DNA of 64,000 nt, taken from positions 2,165,001-2,229,000 of the forward strand of contig WIUZ02000006.1 of NCBI GenBank assembly GCA_015956445.1, read 5' to 3'. The notes under the pieces were generated by a model that was not told the DNA's origin, did not search any database, and saw nothing but the letters and a program-made list of their open reading frames with translations. This document shows positions 46,514 through 56,991 of the stretch, piece after piece; position 1 is the stretch's first letter, and each line of letters begins with the position of its first letter. The position numbers and the translations under genes were made by a program. This DNA comes from Thelephora terrestris. Taxonomy: Eukaryota > Basidiomycota > Agaricomycetes > Thelephorales > Thelephoraceae.

Positions 46514-47649
46514 ATGACCGTGGTCAAACGCAGCCTGCGTATATTCGCTCTACCCCTCGCAAAGCAGATCGTTACCAACACCTCCACCGGGGCCGGGCAG
46601 GGCAGGGCCGCGCTCAACACTTATTACCACTTCGTGACCGCTCCTCTTTCGGATGTCGAGCAGGGCAGTCCGAGTCTGATATCGAGATTGACGGACATGG
46701 CGACGAGAACCTGGGTCGGTTGGGGAAAGACTGCGCAGGGCACTTGGAAGGTTGGGTGTACAGTTTCTCATGTCTCTCCCTGATCTGAGAAGGGCTGACA
46801 CTCCAAAAATATGCAGAATAGGGTGTTCAACTATGGAGAACGTCTGATAGACAGGCTTGATTTTGAAGAACTGGCGTTGAAGAGCTTAGACCCTTCGCTC
46901 GGCCCCAAAATCACCAGTCCCCGCACTGTCGGAAAAGACGTGCAGCAGCCACAAGTGCGTCGGCTTCCCTTCGCGCGTGCTGTCTTGAACCCAATCTCAC
47001 CCACGTCTCAGATCCCATTAATTTATCCACAGCATATAATCACATCTCCCTTGCTTAACCTCCAGACGCTAGTCGACAAAAGAGCGCCAAGACATAAACG
47101 CGGCGCGTGGTTTTGGTTGCTCGTGTCGCCGTTGACCGCTCCCTTCATGCTGATACGTACGTCCTTCCTATTTGACGCACCGATGAATCACGAACACGGA
47201 GATTTGTAGCCATAATTCCGAACCTACCATTCTTTTTCTGCATTTGGCGGAGTTGGCACCACTTTAGAGGTAGTGCAAAAGCGACGTCTATCTTTCGGGC
47301 GTTTTGCTGACCTTGCCCTACAGCTTACAAAGGATCCGAGTATCTTCAGGATCTCCTCGCTCGCGGGGCTATTTCTCCGCAATCGGATCGCCAACTTGAT
47401 GAGATCTACTTCTCTTCTTCGGAGGCCACCACCGTAAAGGCTCCAAGGGTTGCCACCCCAGAGACCCGCGAACCTGAGGCTTCCGATGACAATGCCATGT
47501 TACTTAGCGTCAGTGACGTGACAAAGATCCAACAAACCTTCAAGTTACCCAAACCCTTTGTGGCTGACCTACTTCGAGCTCTCGCTCAAACGAGTTTGAG
47601 GATCGATAAATCTAGAGAGGAAGCTGCTGCTCTGGGGAAGAAGTCGTGA
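46514..47649 (+). CDS. Mitochondrial K+/H+ exchange-related protein (Mit_KHE1 family)
   Basis: Yeast relatives (such as YDL183c) are mitochondrial inner-membrane proteins linked to K+/H+ exchange. Start ATG 46514 (MTVVKRSLRIFALPLAKQIV), a basic, amphipathic opening suited to mitochondrial import. Five exons join in frame, introns 54-72 nt. The family core reads IPLIYPQHIITSPLLNLQTL, then HKRGAWFWLLVSPLTAPFML and IIPNLPFFFCIWRSWHHFR, giving two membrane helices. After the core comes AYKGSEYLQDLLARGAIS and a C-terminal helix ending SREEAAALGKKS. Length about 260 aa is normal. Nothing looks broken. The direct transport role of the family is not firmly established. Confidence 0.8.
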
Positions 47650-47729
47650 TCCACGCAAGCTACACTCGTTGAGGGATTGATTTGAGGATAATGCTCTATG
47701 TACGTTGTGTATTGTGAACTTTTTGTAAA

Positions 47730-49481
47730 CTACTTGCTACCCTCTCCATCCGTATCTGACTCTGTTTCTTCTTCATCCAAACCTTTCGAAAACCACAAAT
47801 GTGCCCTGTACTTTCTTCCCCACTGGATGCCAGTCAGCACACACCCCAGCTCACAAATTGGAACGGGACTCACCCCTGGCTCCGACCCAAAGCGGCCACC
47901 AGCTTCAACCGTTTCAACAAGAAGGTCAAATTCTTGGTGAAACTCATCCAAGTCCACTTCGCCCATAAAGCCGTGGAAGTCCAACATATTTAGGCGCTTG
48001 AGCGTGAAACCGGCGATTTGTCGATTTCGAAGGCAGTCAGACAGGGATGTGAACGATATCTCATCCGTGTACGTCGTGATGTAGATCGACTCGAGCTTTG
48101 GACATGCGACACCGGCGCCCTCGTCACCAGTAGGAGACAACGCGTTCCACAATGACTTGGATACAGGCACCCCGCAGCCTTCTGTGCATTCGATGGATCG
48201 GACTTCCGGATGGGACGTAAAAAAGTCCCTCCAGCCCTGTTCCCCCAAGTTCGTATAATCGAATTTGAGAGTGGTTGCGGATGGGGGAACTAGTTGAGGG
48301 ATACAGGACATGAATAAGCTCCTGCCAAGTTCGCTCTCGTCAAAGGGGAAGTCCAACTGGAGGGTGACACCGCCGATCTCGGCTTTGATCGAGGGGTCTG
48401 GCTCATCATCGATGGAGCTGACCGCAAACTTCGTGGAGCCTGGAAGGAGTCGCGTAGGGAAATGACCATCGGCCGCGGGGAAGAAGAGGTTGATGGCAGT
48501 CGGTACTACCCGCCAGGAAACGAACGAGCGGATCTTGAGGGAAGCGATGACGGGGAGGTCCATGTACTCCAAAGTATACTTCAAAACCATGGGGCTGTTT
48601 TCCAGGCTGAGGGATATGAGGTTGGGAAACTGTAGGATTCGTTTGGGAGGAAGCGGCATGTCGTCTACGACCAGGATCCCGTGTCCTATTTTCAGCAACG
48701 ACAAGTGTTCCAACCGCGGTGACGCGTCGAAAATGCCAAACAGCTCTTCCTCCGGAATTTCTACGATGTGGTCACAATCTCTGAAGTTTAGGTGTAGTTC
48801 GCGTAGTCCATTGAAAAGGTGAAGCTGGGAAGACCAGGATAGCGTGACGTTGCGGAGATCGAGGACTCGCAAGGGCATGGCTGGCAGTTCCACAGGCAGA
48901 GGGTCCTGCGGCTCCTCCACCAGCTCCTCGCCGATCAATTTGCCAATATGGATTTTCAAGTGCTCGACACGAGGGAGGGGCCGTTCGAGAATCCACGAGA
49001 AGTGGGAAAATGTAGATGACGAACCGCAGAACTCGAGGGTATGAAGCCGACGGCCTTTGAATCCCAGCTTGTTCCTCCAATGATCCAGTACTCCTTCAAC
49101 TCCAGAGCACCGTTCTGAGAACACCCGACGAGTGTCCAAGAGGAGGACCCGAGGGTCCCTCCTTGATCGCAAGAATATGGAGTGCGCTTCCCTGATACAC
49201 GCAAAATCTACCCTCCACCATAGTTCGGTCGCGTGACGCATGATATTGTGAATATGGTGACAGGACCCATAGATTGGCATCGCGACGCGGATGTGAGAGA
49301 GCACGGAGTCCAAATCAGCCATAATAAACGCCAGGATACGGATGATAGTTTCGGTGGGGAGCCGCAGAAGCGGGGAGCATAGCTGATTCCTGATGCGGAG
49401 AAGGTGCTTCATGTGGGCGAGTGTGGCCGTAACTTCCCCCCCAGTTTTCTGCAGCAACGCGTCGTTAACGGAGGCCGTCAT
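47730..49481 (-). CDS. F-box protein, tandem copy A (583 aa)
   Basis: Single exon. An F-box-like motif, LLRLPTETIIRILAFIM, lies near residue 40, followed by a large C-terminal region with leucine-rich, irregular repeats (LRVLDLRNVTLSW, LRELHLNFRDC, LEHLSLLKIG, PNLISLSLENSP). Known for the family: F-box proteins bring substrates to SCF ubiquitin ligases; repeats choose the substrate. In Agaricomycetes such F-box/LRR-like genes form large, quickly changing families, so the target is unknown. Copy A has a C-terminal tail of about 37 residues (GIQWGRKYRAHLWF...TESDTDGEGSK), which copy B lacks. It is the left member of a tandem duplication with copy B and faces the same way. Confidence 0.8.
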   Translation of the reverse strand: MTASVNDALLQKTGGEVTATLAHMKHLLRIRNQLCSPLLRLPTETIIRILAFIMADLDSVLSHIRVAMPIYGSCHHIHNIMRHATELWWRVDFACIREAHSIFLRSRRDPRVLLLDTRRVFSERCSGVEGVLDHWRNKLGFKGRRLHTLEFCGSSSTFSHFSWILERPLPRVEHLKIHIGKLIGEELVEEPQDPLPVELPAMPLRVLDLRNVTLSWSSQLHLFNGLRELHLNFRDCDHIVEIPEEELFGIFDASPRLEHLSLLKIGHGILVVDDMPLPPKRILQFPNLISLSLENSPMVLKYTLEYMDLPVIASLKIRSFVSWRVVPTAINLFFPAADGHFPTRLLPGSTKFAVSSIDDEPDPSIKAEIGGVTLQLDFPFDESELGRSLFMSCIPQLVPPSATTLKFDYTNLGEQGWRDFFTSHPEVRSIECTEGCGVPVSKSLWNALSPTGDEGAGVACPKLESIYITTYTDEISFTSLSDCLRNRQIAGFTLKRLNMLDFHGFMGEVDLDEFHQEFDLLVETVEAGGRFGSEPGVSPVPICELGCVLTGIQWGRKYRAHLWFSKGLDEEETESDTDGEGSK

Positions 49482-50200
49482 GGACTATCGGCGAGAGGTC
49501 AGATATGCCGTAACTCTGATTATTAGAACGATGAGACAGACAGCGATGGTGAGTGACCGTAACGGTTCACCGCTTGGCCCTTTCAGTTGCAGGTGTGGTG
49601 GTTTAGAAAGAGACGTGTTTCTCGTGGGTGACATGATCCACTTTTGATCGGATGCATTCTATCCTCCTCCGACAAACAGCCGGGCACGAAATACTCAGTC
49701 GCAAGCCACTACTGGGATTAGCTGTAGCACAGTTTTGGGTACCAAAAGGGTGAACGTTGAAGAAGGAGGAGAGGTATACGAATCATGGCTAGTAGGCGAT
49801 GTGCCAGAACCTGCAGTTATGCGTCACACCTGTTCTTCACACCGAAGATTTTGTCCAGTGAGTCAATTTTTCTCCGAGACCTCGGTATTGCTGACACTTT
49901 TCGAGTTGCGACGGTGAGTACATTGAGTATCAATGCTTCTTCTCAAACCTGCACTCCATCAGCAAGTTGTGGAAAGTTTGGATTTGATACGAGCTGACGA
50001 TCGAGTCGAAGCAGACACTAGCAGACACCCTCCCCTCCTCTGAGCTTGAGGCTGGAGACCACGCTGGATCAAAGCCCTTCCCCAACAAGGTCACCCAAAC
50101 CCACTGCCCTTCCTCTGGGCGGCAGTCATAGCTGAGCTGCGTACCACAAAGCAACGTGCGATACCTGATCCTCTGACCAGGGCTCACGAAGTTTTAATTC
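47766..50200 (-). repeat. Tandem segmental duplication, block A
   Basis: Direct repeat partner of 50530-52790. It contains an F-box gene, its 5' flank and the unrecognised fragment further upstream. Borders are approximate; similarity is clear in the coding part and patchy in the flanks. Confidence 0.65.
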
Positions 50201-50572
50201 GTTGTCTCTAGGCGGCACACACCTGGCGGACACCCTAACACAACGCGCCTGGGTATTGGTGAGAGGGAATGGGCTTCCTGTGAATGCACATGCAATGCGT
50301 AAAGCGCTCAGAGGCCGGTGCCACTGGCAGTTTGGAACCCATTCCGCCGAAGATTCATGTCGATGACTCGCGCCACCGCGGTGCACGCAAACTTCACGAA
50401 AGACCTCCCCAATTGCTCAGGTTCCTAGGTAAATCGCATATTCCTGAGAGCGGTGCTGGACGTCGAATGTCGATTACGAGAAAGGTATAAAAAAGACTTC
50501 GACAAATTCCTAAATTCTGTTCCGACCTTCCAAATCCCCCAAATATTTCTTGTGCTGTATTCCCCACTGGAG
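49482..50572. other. Upstream part of tandem block A
   Basis: Non-coding apart from a fragment at 49930-50200. About 240 bp directly upstream of copy A resemble the sequence upstream of copy B (for example CGTAACGGTTCACC and TCGTGGGTGACAT), so the promoter was duplicated too. Confidence 0.5.
49930..50200 (-). pseudogene. Shared unrecognised fragment, block A
   Basis: Minus-strand frame with QLSYDCRPEEG and SIVSSYQIQTF, matching QLAYDCRPDG and SIISSYRIQTL of the frame at 52441-52821. The two lie at the same place relative to their F-box genes. Family not recognised; it lacks a clear start here and stops earlier than its partner, so it is probably a remnant. Confidence 0.4.
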
Positions 50573-52790
50573 TCAAGTCAGTACGTACCCCGGTTCGCAA
50601 ACTAGAACGGGACTCACCCTCCGCCTGGACCCAAATCTTTCAACCGTTCCAACAAGAGGGTCAAACACCTTGTGGAACTCATCGATGCCCTTGTCAGACA
50701 TGAGCCCGTCATGGTCCACCAACTTGAAGTGCTTGAGGGTGGAACCGTAAATTTGTCGATTTCGAAGACAGTCGGCTAGGGATTTGAACGATTTCGCAAG
50801 CGTGTATTTCTCGATGGAGATCGACTCCAGCTTTGGACATGGGACATCCGCCCCCTCGCCACCGATAGGAGATAACGCGTTCCACAATGACCTGGACACA
50901 GTCACCCAGTGGTCCTCTGTACACTTGATGGATCGAACTTCCGGATGGGACATGAAAAAGTCCCTCCACCCCTGTTCCTCCAAGTTCGTATAGTATAATA
51001 TGAGAGTGTTCACGAATGGGGGAACTAGTTGAGGGATCCCGGTCATGAACAAGCTCCTGCCAAGTTCACCCTCGTCAAAGGGGAAGTCCAACTGGAGGCT
51101 GAACCTGCCAATCTCGGCTTCGATCGAGAGGTTTGGCTGTTCACCGATGGGCCTGACCACAAATGTCGAAGGGTTTAGAAAGAGTCGCAGAGGGAGACGG
51201 TAATCGGGGAAGAAGAGGCTGATGACAGCTGATGCTGCGCTCCAGGGAATAAGCGAGCGAATCTCGAGGAAACCAATGACGGGGAGGTCCATGTATCCCA
51301 AAGTATACTTCACAACCGCGGGTTCGTTTTCCAGGCTGAGGGATACAAGGTTGGGAAACCGCAGGATCCGTTTTGGAGGAAGTGGCATGTCGTCTATGAC
51401 TGTGATCGGGTGTCCCACCCGCAGCAGCGACAAGTGTTCCAATCGCGGTGACGCTGCGTCGAAAATACCAAACAACTCTTCCTCCGGAATCGTCACGGTC
51501 TGGTCACAATCCCTGAAGCTTAGGTGCAGCTCGCGTAGCCCACTGAAGAGGTGGGACTGGGACCAGGACAACGTGACGTTGCGGAGGTCAAGGACTCGTA
51601 AGGGCATGGCCGGCAGTTCCAAAGGCACAGGGTCCTGCGGCTCCTCCACCGATTCCTCGTCGATTATTTCGCCGATATGGATCTTCAGATGCTCAACGCG
51701 AGGGAGGGGCCGTTCGAAAATCCAGAACAAGTCGGAAAATGCAGATTCCGAGCCGCAGAACTCGAGGGTATGAAGTCGATGACCCTTGAATCCTAGTTTG
51801 TCCCTCCAATTGTCCAGTACTTTTTCGACTTCGAAGCGTGGTCCATAAATCTCCCAGCGAAGGTCAAGGAGGATGGCCTGAGGGTCCCCCCCTGAGCGCA
51901 ATAGTATAAATTGCGCTGCCCGGATACGTGCACAATTTACCCTCCACCATAGTTCAGTCGCGTGACACATGATCTTGTGAATGCGATGACAAGTGCCATA
52001 GATCGGCATCGCGGCGTGGAGGTAAATGAGGGAGTTCAAGTCGGCCATAATGAACGAGAGAATGCGGATGATAGTCTCGGTAGGAAGTCGCAGAAGCGGA
52101 GAGCATAGCTGATTCCTGATGCGGAAAAGTTTCTTCGTGTGGACGAGTGTGACTGTAATTTCCCCCCCAATTTTCTGCAACGCGTCGTCGACGGAGGTCG
52201 TCATGGACTAACGAGAAGGTCAGATACGCCATAATTTTGATTGTTGTGAGGATGGAACGGACAGCGGTGATGAGCTTATGGCCGTAACGGTTCACCACTG
52301 AGCCCTTTCAGTCGCAGATGTGGTGGTTTGGGAAGAGACGTATTTCTCGTGGGTGACATCGGTTGGATGCCTTCTATCCTCCTCAAGCAGCCGGACACGT
52401 AATACTCGATCGCAAGCCACGACTGGGACGAGATGTGACCTCATCCCAGCAGCACGAGGGTGAATGCGAAGAACAGTTGACTCGGTATGTCACAAGTAAC
52501 CGCAGGCTCCGAGTCTGGTGTGAACTCATCGCATAACGTGATCCATATGCCGTTCAGTCGGCCGCCTTGGACCTGGGTATTACTGATGTTGTTCGCCCCG
52601 GGATAATGAGTGCTTTGGAGGTCTATGCTTTCCAAGGTCTGGATCCGATATGAGCTGATGATCGAAGCGACCCCTCCCCTGGCAAGGTATACACCATCTG
52701 GGCGGCAATCATAGGCGAGCTGTATACCGCGATGCAATGCGTTATCACCCTCTAACCAGGACCTACAAAGTTGTAATTCGTTTTCAGACT
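50530..52790 (-). repeat. Tandem segmental duplication, block B
   Basis: Partner of 47766-50200. Same gene order and orientation. Age is moderate: many coding differences, one lost C-terminus and flanks with indels. Confidence 0.65.
50573..52204 (-). CDS. F-box protein, tandem copy B (543 aa)
   Basis: Paralog of copy A, single exon, same strand; the two proteins agree at roughly three quarters of positions by eye. F-box LLRLPTETIIRILSFIM near residue 40, then the same leucine-rich repeat pattern. It stops at GYVLT, where copy A continues with GIQWGRKY. The stop TGA takes the place of the GGC glycine codon, and the DNA after it (CTCCAGTGGGGAA) still matches, so copy B lost its C-terminal tail by a point change. 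The loss removes only the tail, so the protein may still work. Confidence 0.8.
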   Translation of the reverse strand: MTTSVDDALQKIGGEITVTLVHTKKLFRIRNQLCSPLLRLPTETIIRILSFIMADLNSLIYLHAAMPIYGTCHRIHKIMCHATELWWRVNCARIRAAQFILLRSGGDPQAILLDLRWEIYGPRFEVEKVLDNWRDKLGFKGHRLHTLEFCGSESAFSDLFWIFERPLPRVEHLKIHIGEIIDEESVEEPQDPVPLELPAMPLRVLDLRNVTLSWSQSHLFSGLRELHLSFRDCDQTVTIPEEELFGIFDAASPRLEHLSLLRVGHPITVIDDMPLPPKRILRFPNLVSLSLENEPAVVKYTLGYMDLPVIGFLEIRSLIPWSAASAVISLFFPDYRLPLRLFLNPSTFVVRPIGEQPNLSIEAEIGRFSLQLDFPFDEGELGRSLFMTGIPQLVPPFVNTLILYYTNLEEQGWRDFFMSHPEVRSIKCTEDHWVTVSRSLWNALSPIGGEGADVPCPKLESISIEKYTLAKSFKSLADCLRNRQIYGSTLKHFKLVDHDGLMSDKGIDEFHKVFDPLVGTVERFGSRRRVSPVLVCEPGYVLT

Positions 52791-52821
52791 TTCCAGCTGC
52801 GGGGATACACGGCGAATCCAA
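52441..52821 (-). pseudogene. Shared unrecognised fragment, block B, hydrophobic end
   Basis: Minus-strand frame of 126 codons: SENELQLCRSWLEGDNALHR, QLAYDCRPDG, SIISSYRIQTLESIDL, GRLNGIWITLCDEFTPDSEP, ending PSQLFFAFTLVLLG. A polar stretch with small residues followed by a short hydrophobic tail at the very end resembles a GPI-anchor signal, which would mean a cell-surface protein. No signal peptide or start can be seen. The family is not recognised, and it may be the last exon of a gene or a remnant. Confidence 0.35.
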
Positions 52822-55695
52822 CCACCTCTGTCATCAGATACCTTAATTCACGGCAGATCAGGTAACGGTACCTTGGACCTGACGACCATACGCGCTTGGA
52901 TGGGAGGAATATAGAACTCAGGGCTCACTAACAGCGTCACACACATTTTTCGCCGCCACGCTGCACTCACTGATGCAAAATCAGTGGCTTGCGTCGTCGG
53001 TTAGTCCAGAATGTTGCGACCGAGACTACTTTGGGGCTGAGCTCACCTGACACTGTACTCCGCGGGCTGGGTGATTCTCCGTTGATAATCCCCGAGACTG
53101 GATCTAAGTAGCCTCCAGGACCAAACGAGTGAGAGAGAAACCTCGTGTGGTATATGAGCCCTTCCAAGAGTTCTGGGAGATTCCCTGGTGGGCTCCATCA
53201 AGTCCTTCGTCGTGCCTACCAGCAAGTTTGAGGAGCGCAGAGGCTGTGAAGCGGAGTGAACTTCAGAGCGACTGGAAACGTGGAGAAACGTAGGAAAGAA
53301 GTCGGACGCACTCGGGCAGGATAGTCTGTGGCAACACCGACGATGCGCCCTCATCGGATGAGGTGACCTTCCCAACGGCTAGCACACAGTGCTCTCGCCG
53401 AAGATACCAGACCGAACGCCGAACCCAAGGAGAAGGTATCCAGTAGAGTCTTGAAAACGAATCGCCTTCTGCAGTGAACAGCTTCCGTGCTGCTCCGAGA
53501 TGTCGCACTTTAGGCTGCAACCGGGAGTTCTAAATTACTCAACCTCAAGGAGAGTCTGAGAACGGAGAGGCGAGCATGACGTTGGAAAGGTCGTCATCGC
53601 GGTTTGCCACCGAGAGCTCAAGATCTGAGTGACGCACCGTCCGAACCAGGAACCCGGGGGAATGCAGATCTGCCGTGTGAGCAACGAAGCCATCCCAGGC
53701 ACCTAGTTCAATAGTGATCCGAATCAATGGGGAGAATGTTCTCGAAATGCCAATACGAAAATTTTATCAATACCCGTTCAGAGCAATGCAGTATACAAGA
53801 GACACCGCCGGGGGCATGCGGTGCAACCTCAGCGTCGGCGGGTTCGGGTGTCGCCTCCGTGGTCCTTGTCTCTGGCGCGCAATCGCGGAATAGGGTTGAA
53901 AGCGGTCCGGTAGGGGAGGCGGGTCGTGTGACCACTTTTCCTTGAAAGCGCACGTAAAACGCAAATGGAAGTCGTAGATTTGATTTGTGAGATATAAATT
54001 TGGGTTGCGAGGACATCCAAATGGGCATACCTATTACAGCAATCAATCGATTACAAGTTATTCACCCATGACCAATGATCCCAAACTTCCTCTACAGTCG
54101 TGTGACAAGGAAGATTGAAGGTGATTCGCGTTCAGTTGAAGTCCATTGGACTCTCCATCTCCAGTAAGCCTTTGATGGACCTGCGTCGAGGGAGTACCGA
54201 TCAGCCTGCAGTTGGCGTTGCGACGGCAAACAGCTACAACTGCGTTCAATTTCTGCCAAACCAATTTCCACAGGACAGGGCACCAATCTCTCGTTTACCT
54301 TTCGATCGAATTGTGTTCCAATACCCCGTTATTTCCGGTCCGTGTGGCATTGACCAGTCGAGTGCGCACGTTAGGCACTTGATTTTCCGTCCGATCTTTG
54401 AGTTGCAGAGCCATCAAGAACACGGCTCGCTCGAAAGATAAGGCACGTCGCCACTGCGGACCGCGGAGACTTAGGAGACCGTCGATGACTCATCAAAGTA
54501 CTCAAAAAACATGAGACCAACCGCGAGAAGTCACAAGTCCCGTCGTGGCTCTGACCAGTGTCTTTGGTGACCGTTGGTGGCCCCGTGGCGGTGGGTTATG
54601 GTGAGGGACAGCCTATCAAATCCTGCGGTTGGGCCACCGAAGTGCATTGGCTGACTAAATAACGATTGTCACTCCGAATGGAACTGCGAAGGAGGTGACG
54701 GACCGCGTTCACCCGTATGGTTATCACCCCGTCGGAGCCATCCGAACGTAGAATGGACAGCAAAGTCCATGAGAATCGGATAATGCCCTCCGGCCGGAGA
54801 GCATCAGCAAATCGTGGAAGTGGTGTTTTTTTTTGCCCATGAGTTATGGGGCACTTCGAATCGAACTAACAGCCGAAGTGAAGAAACATCAGGTGGAAAC
54901 ATACGCTATCTGATGATAGGAGCTTCTGCCAGGCTATATCGTCCCCGGCTTCCATCAGTTCGACCAGAGTGTCGATACGAACCAGGATTCACTCGAGGGA
55001 AAAAGAAGCCGTACGCATGAAAAACGGGTTTATCAGGTTCTGGCCGTTCTAGTGACGAGATTATTGCTACCTCGCCAGTTTGTAAAGACTCCACGAGGAA
55101 AGAAATCAAGAGGACCCACGAAGGACCAGAGAATACCGAATACTTATCTGCAGGGCCCATGCTTTTTCCAAGCGGTGAGCAGTACCACACAACTCGTGTG
55201 AAGCGACACGGCAAGGGCATCACCCCAGATTATACCCTGTCCCCTCCGTGGCCCGCTGAAAGGTTTCTGCCGCCAACTATCCTGTAGTTTATTTCTGCTT
55301 TACCCCTCGCACCGTTTTAGGAGGGCTAAGTTCTCACGGACTATCCACATCCGCACCAAGCAAGCGGTGAGCTTAAGATTCTGAGATGAAATGGGGGAGC
55401 GTCGGAATCCCCAGCTCCAACTGTGAGGCGGAAAGGGTCGCAGAAACAGAGGTGGTCGATCGCGAGGTCGAGGCGCGCGGGTGTCTTTTCTCATCATCTC
55501 AAATGCCGGGCCCGGGGCGAACCACGTATAGATTGAAATTCAGATTCTTACAGATTCCACAGAAAAAAGTCGTCAGCCGCCTCCAAAACGGCCTATGCAT
55601 CACGAACCAAAATCAACAGCCTGAGGGGTGGCACTGCATCGAACAAGCCATACCGCAAACAAGACTCACCGCAACCACACCAGCATCCCAAACTC
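52822..55695. other. Gene-poor stretch
   Basis: Nearly 2.9 kb with no supportable gene. Frames at 53043-53375, 53708-54046, 54115-54441 and 54906-55223 have no domain, biased composition and no spliced partners. No obvious repeat structure seen by eye. Confidence 0.35.
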
Positions 55696-56275
55696 TCACT
55701 CTTTCTTCTTGACCGGAAAGTCAGGTACCAAAATGTTCTCCTCCTTCACTCCCCAATAAACCGGTCCACTAGACCTGTCGATGACGGCCTTGGCCTTGAT
55801 CACAGGGTAATGAACGACCTCCACCTCCTTTCTGCTCCCTCCGACCAGATACACGATCTCATCCGCCCCGGTCTTGAACACGTGTCCCACTTTAGTCGCA
55901 GCCGGGAACCCCAAAAAATCACCCGTCTTCACTTCTTCCTCTCTAGGCTCATTGGCCTTCCCGTCTTCGTAGAGGACGATCCGGGCGCCTTCGCCCGCTT
56001 TGATGATGTAGAACCATTCGTCCTCGTTGCTGTGCCAGTGCGGGACGGTGCTGATGTTGTTCGGAGGGACGGTGTTGATGTGCACGCCCGCTTGGGTCAG
56101 GCCGCATTTGTCCCCGAGGTTCAATCTGTACTTGAACACCTTGGGGTCCAAAGGGTGCGAGCCAGGTTCCGCTCTGTGCTCAGGGTCGGAAGTGCGTACG
56201 AGATAAGGCTTACTGTGTACGCGTCGAGGATCAGCTTAGGATCAACCACAGCTGGAGATAAACAGACCTGGTCAT
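55696..56275 (-). CDS. Cupin-domain protein (single small cupin)
   Basis: A small, probably cytosolic cupin. The last exon reads PLDPKVFKYRLNLGDKCGLT, then QAGVHINTVPPNNISTVPHW and HSNEDEWFYIIKAGEGARIV. HWHSNEDEWFYI is cupin motif 1 (two histidines and a glutamate for the metal). GDFLGFPAATKVGHVFKTG holds motif 2, with its metal histidine. The protein ends in a lysine-rich tail (DFPVKKKE). One or two small 5' exons lead up to an ATG at 56275 (MTR...LILDAYT); those joins are less sure. Members of this group are often annotated as dioxygenase- or isomerase-like without proof. Not related in sequence to the cupin piece in the TIR element. Confidence 0.7.
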
Positions 56276-56991
56276 ATTTGCAATCGCTCGTGGGTGAGGA
56301 TGGGTAAGTAGCTCGTCGGACACAGCACTCTGAGGAGTTTCGTTGGTTGATGAATATCAAGACACCATCCATTTATACCAATCAACTCCAGGGGTTTTGG
56401 GGGCCAGCGTACTCTATTGACAACGAAGGTACTAGGGCTGCGGGACGATTTGATCGCCACGACACTCGGAGCCCCAGACAACACCTTACCAATTTGATGG
56501 TAGGAGTATGCGGAGTGCCGATGAGATCCGATCCATTGAACTACTGCTCGTACTAAGGACGCTCGATCAAGCGGTGGGAAGGCTCGAGCAACCCCATAAA
56601 TCATCTGCATAATCTGCGGGCGGCCAAAACCGTCTTTCATGTCGTTAACTTCCTTAGGATATGGACACCTGAGAATCGCAAATAATAAAAAATCGGACGG
56701 AAAAATTAAAGTGAGCGTGGTGTTGGGGTGAGGGGGAGGACAGGGGGAGGTGGGATCCAGTGTAGTTATCGACAACAAACGGGGAAGGCGGTCAGTGGGC
56801 AACTGGGCAACGAAAGAAAAATCAGAACAAGAGTGTGATTACCAGGTCGGCTCGGTGATATATATAAAAAAACAAGAATTAAGCGACAGCGAGGAAAGAT
56901 CAAGGTGAACAGATAAGTAACGATAGACAGATAAAAAAAAACATAACACGACGGTGAGGCAGAGAATGAGAAAGCCAACGCGAACCCCCCT
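56276..56991. other. Spacer between cupin and scaffold genes
   Basis: Upstream region of the cupin gene and 3' region of the RING-PH-VWA gene. Runs of A (56933-56941) and AT-rich stretches; no gene seen. Confidence 0.35.

Noticed and set aside
55696-56275. The idea that this cupin gene is the parent of the piece in the TIR element
   Set aside because: The motifs differ (HWHSNEDEWFY against HYHPRAAEFLY); they belong to different cupin groups.
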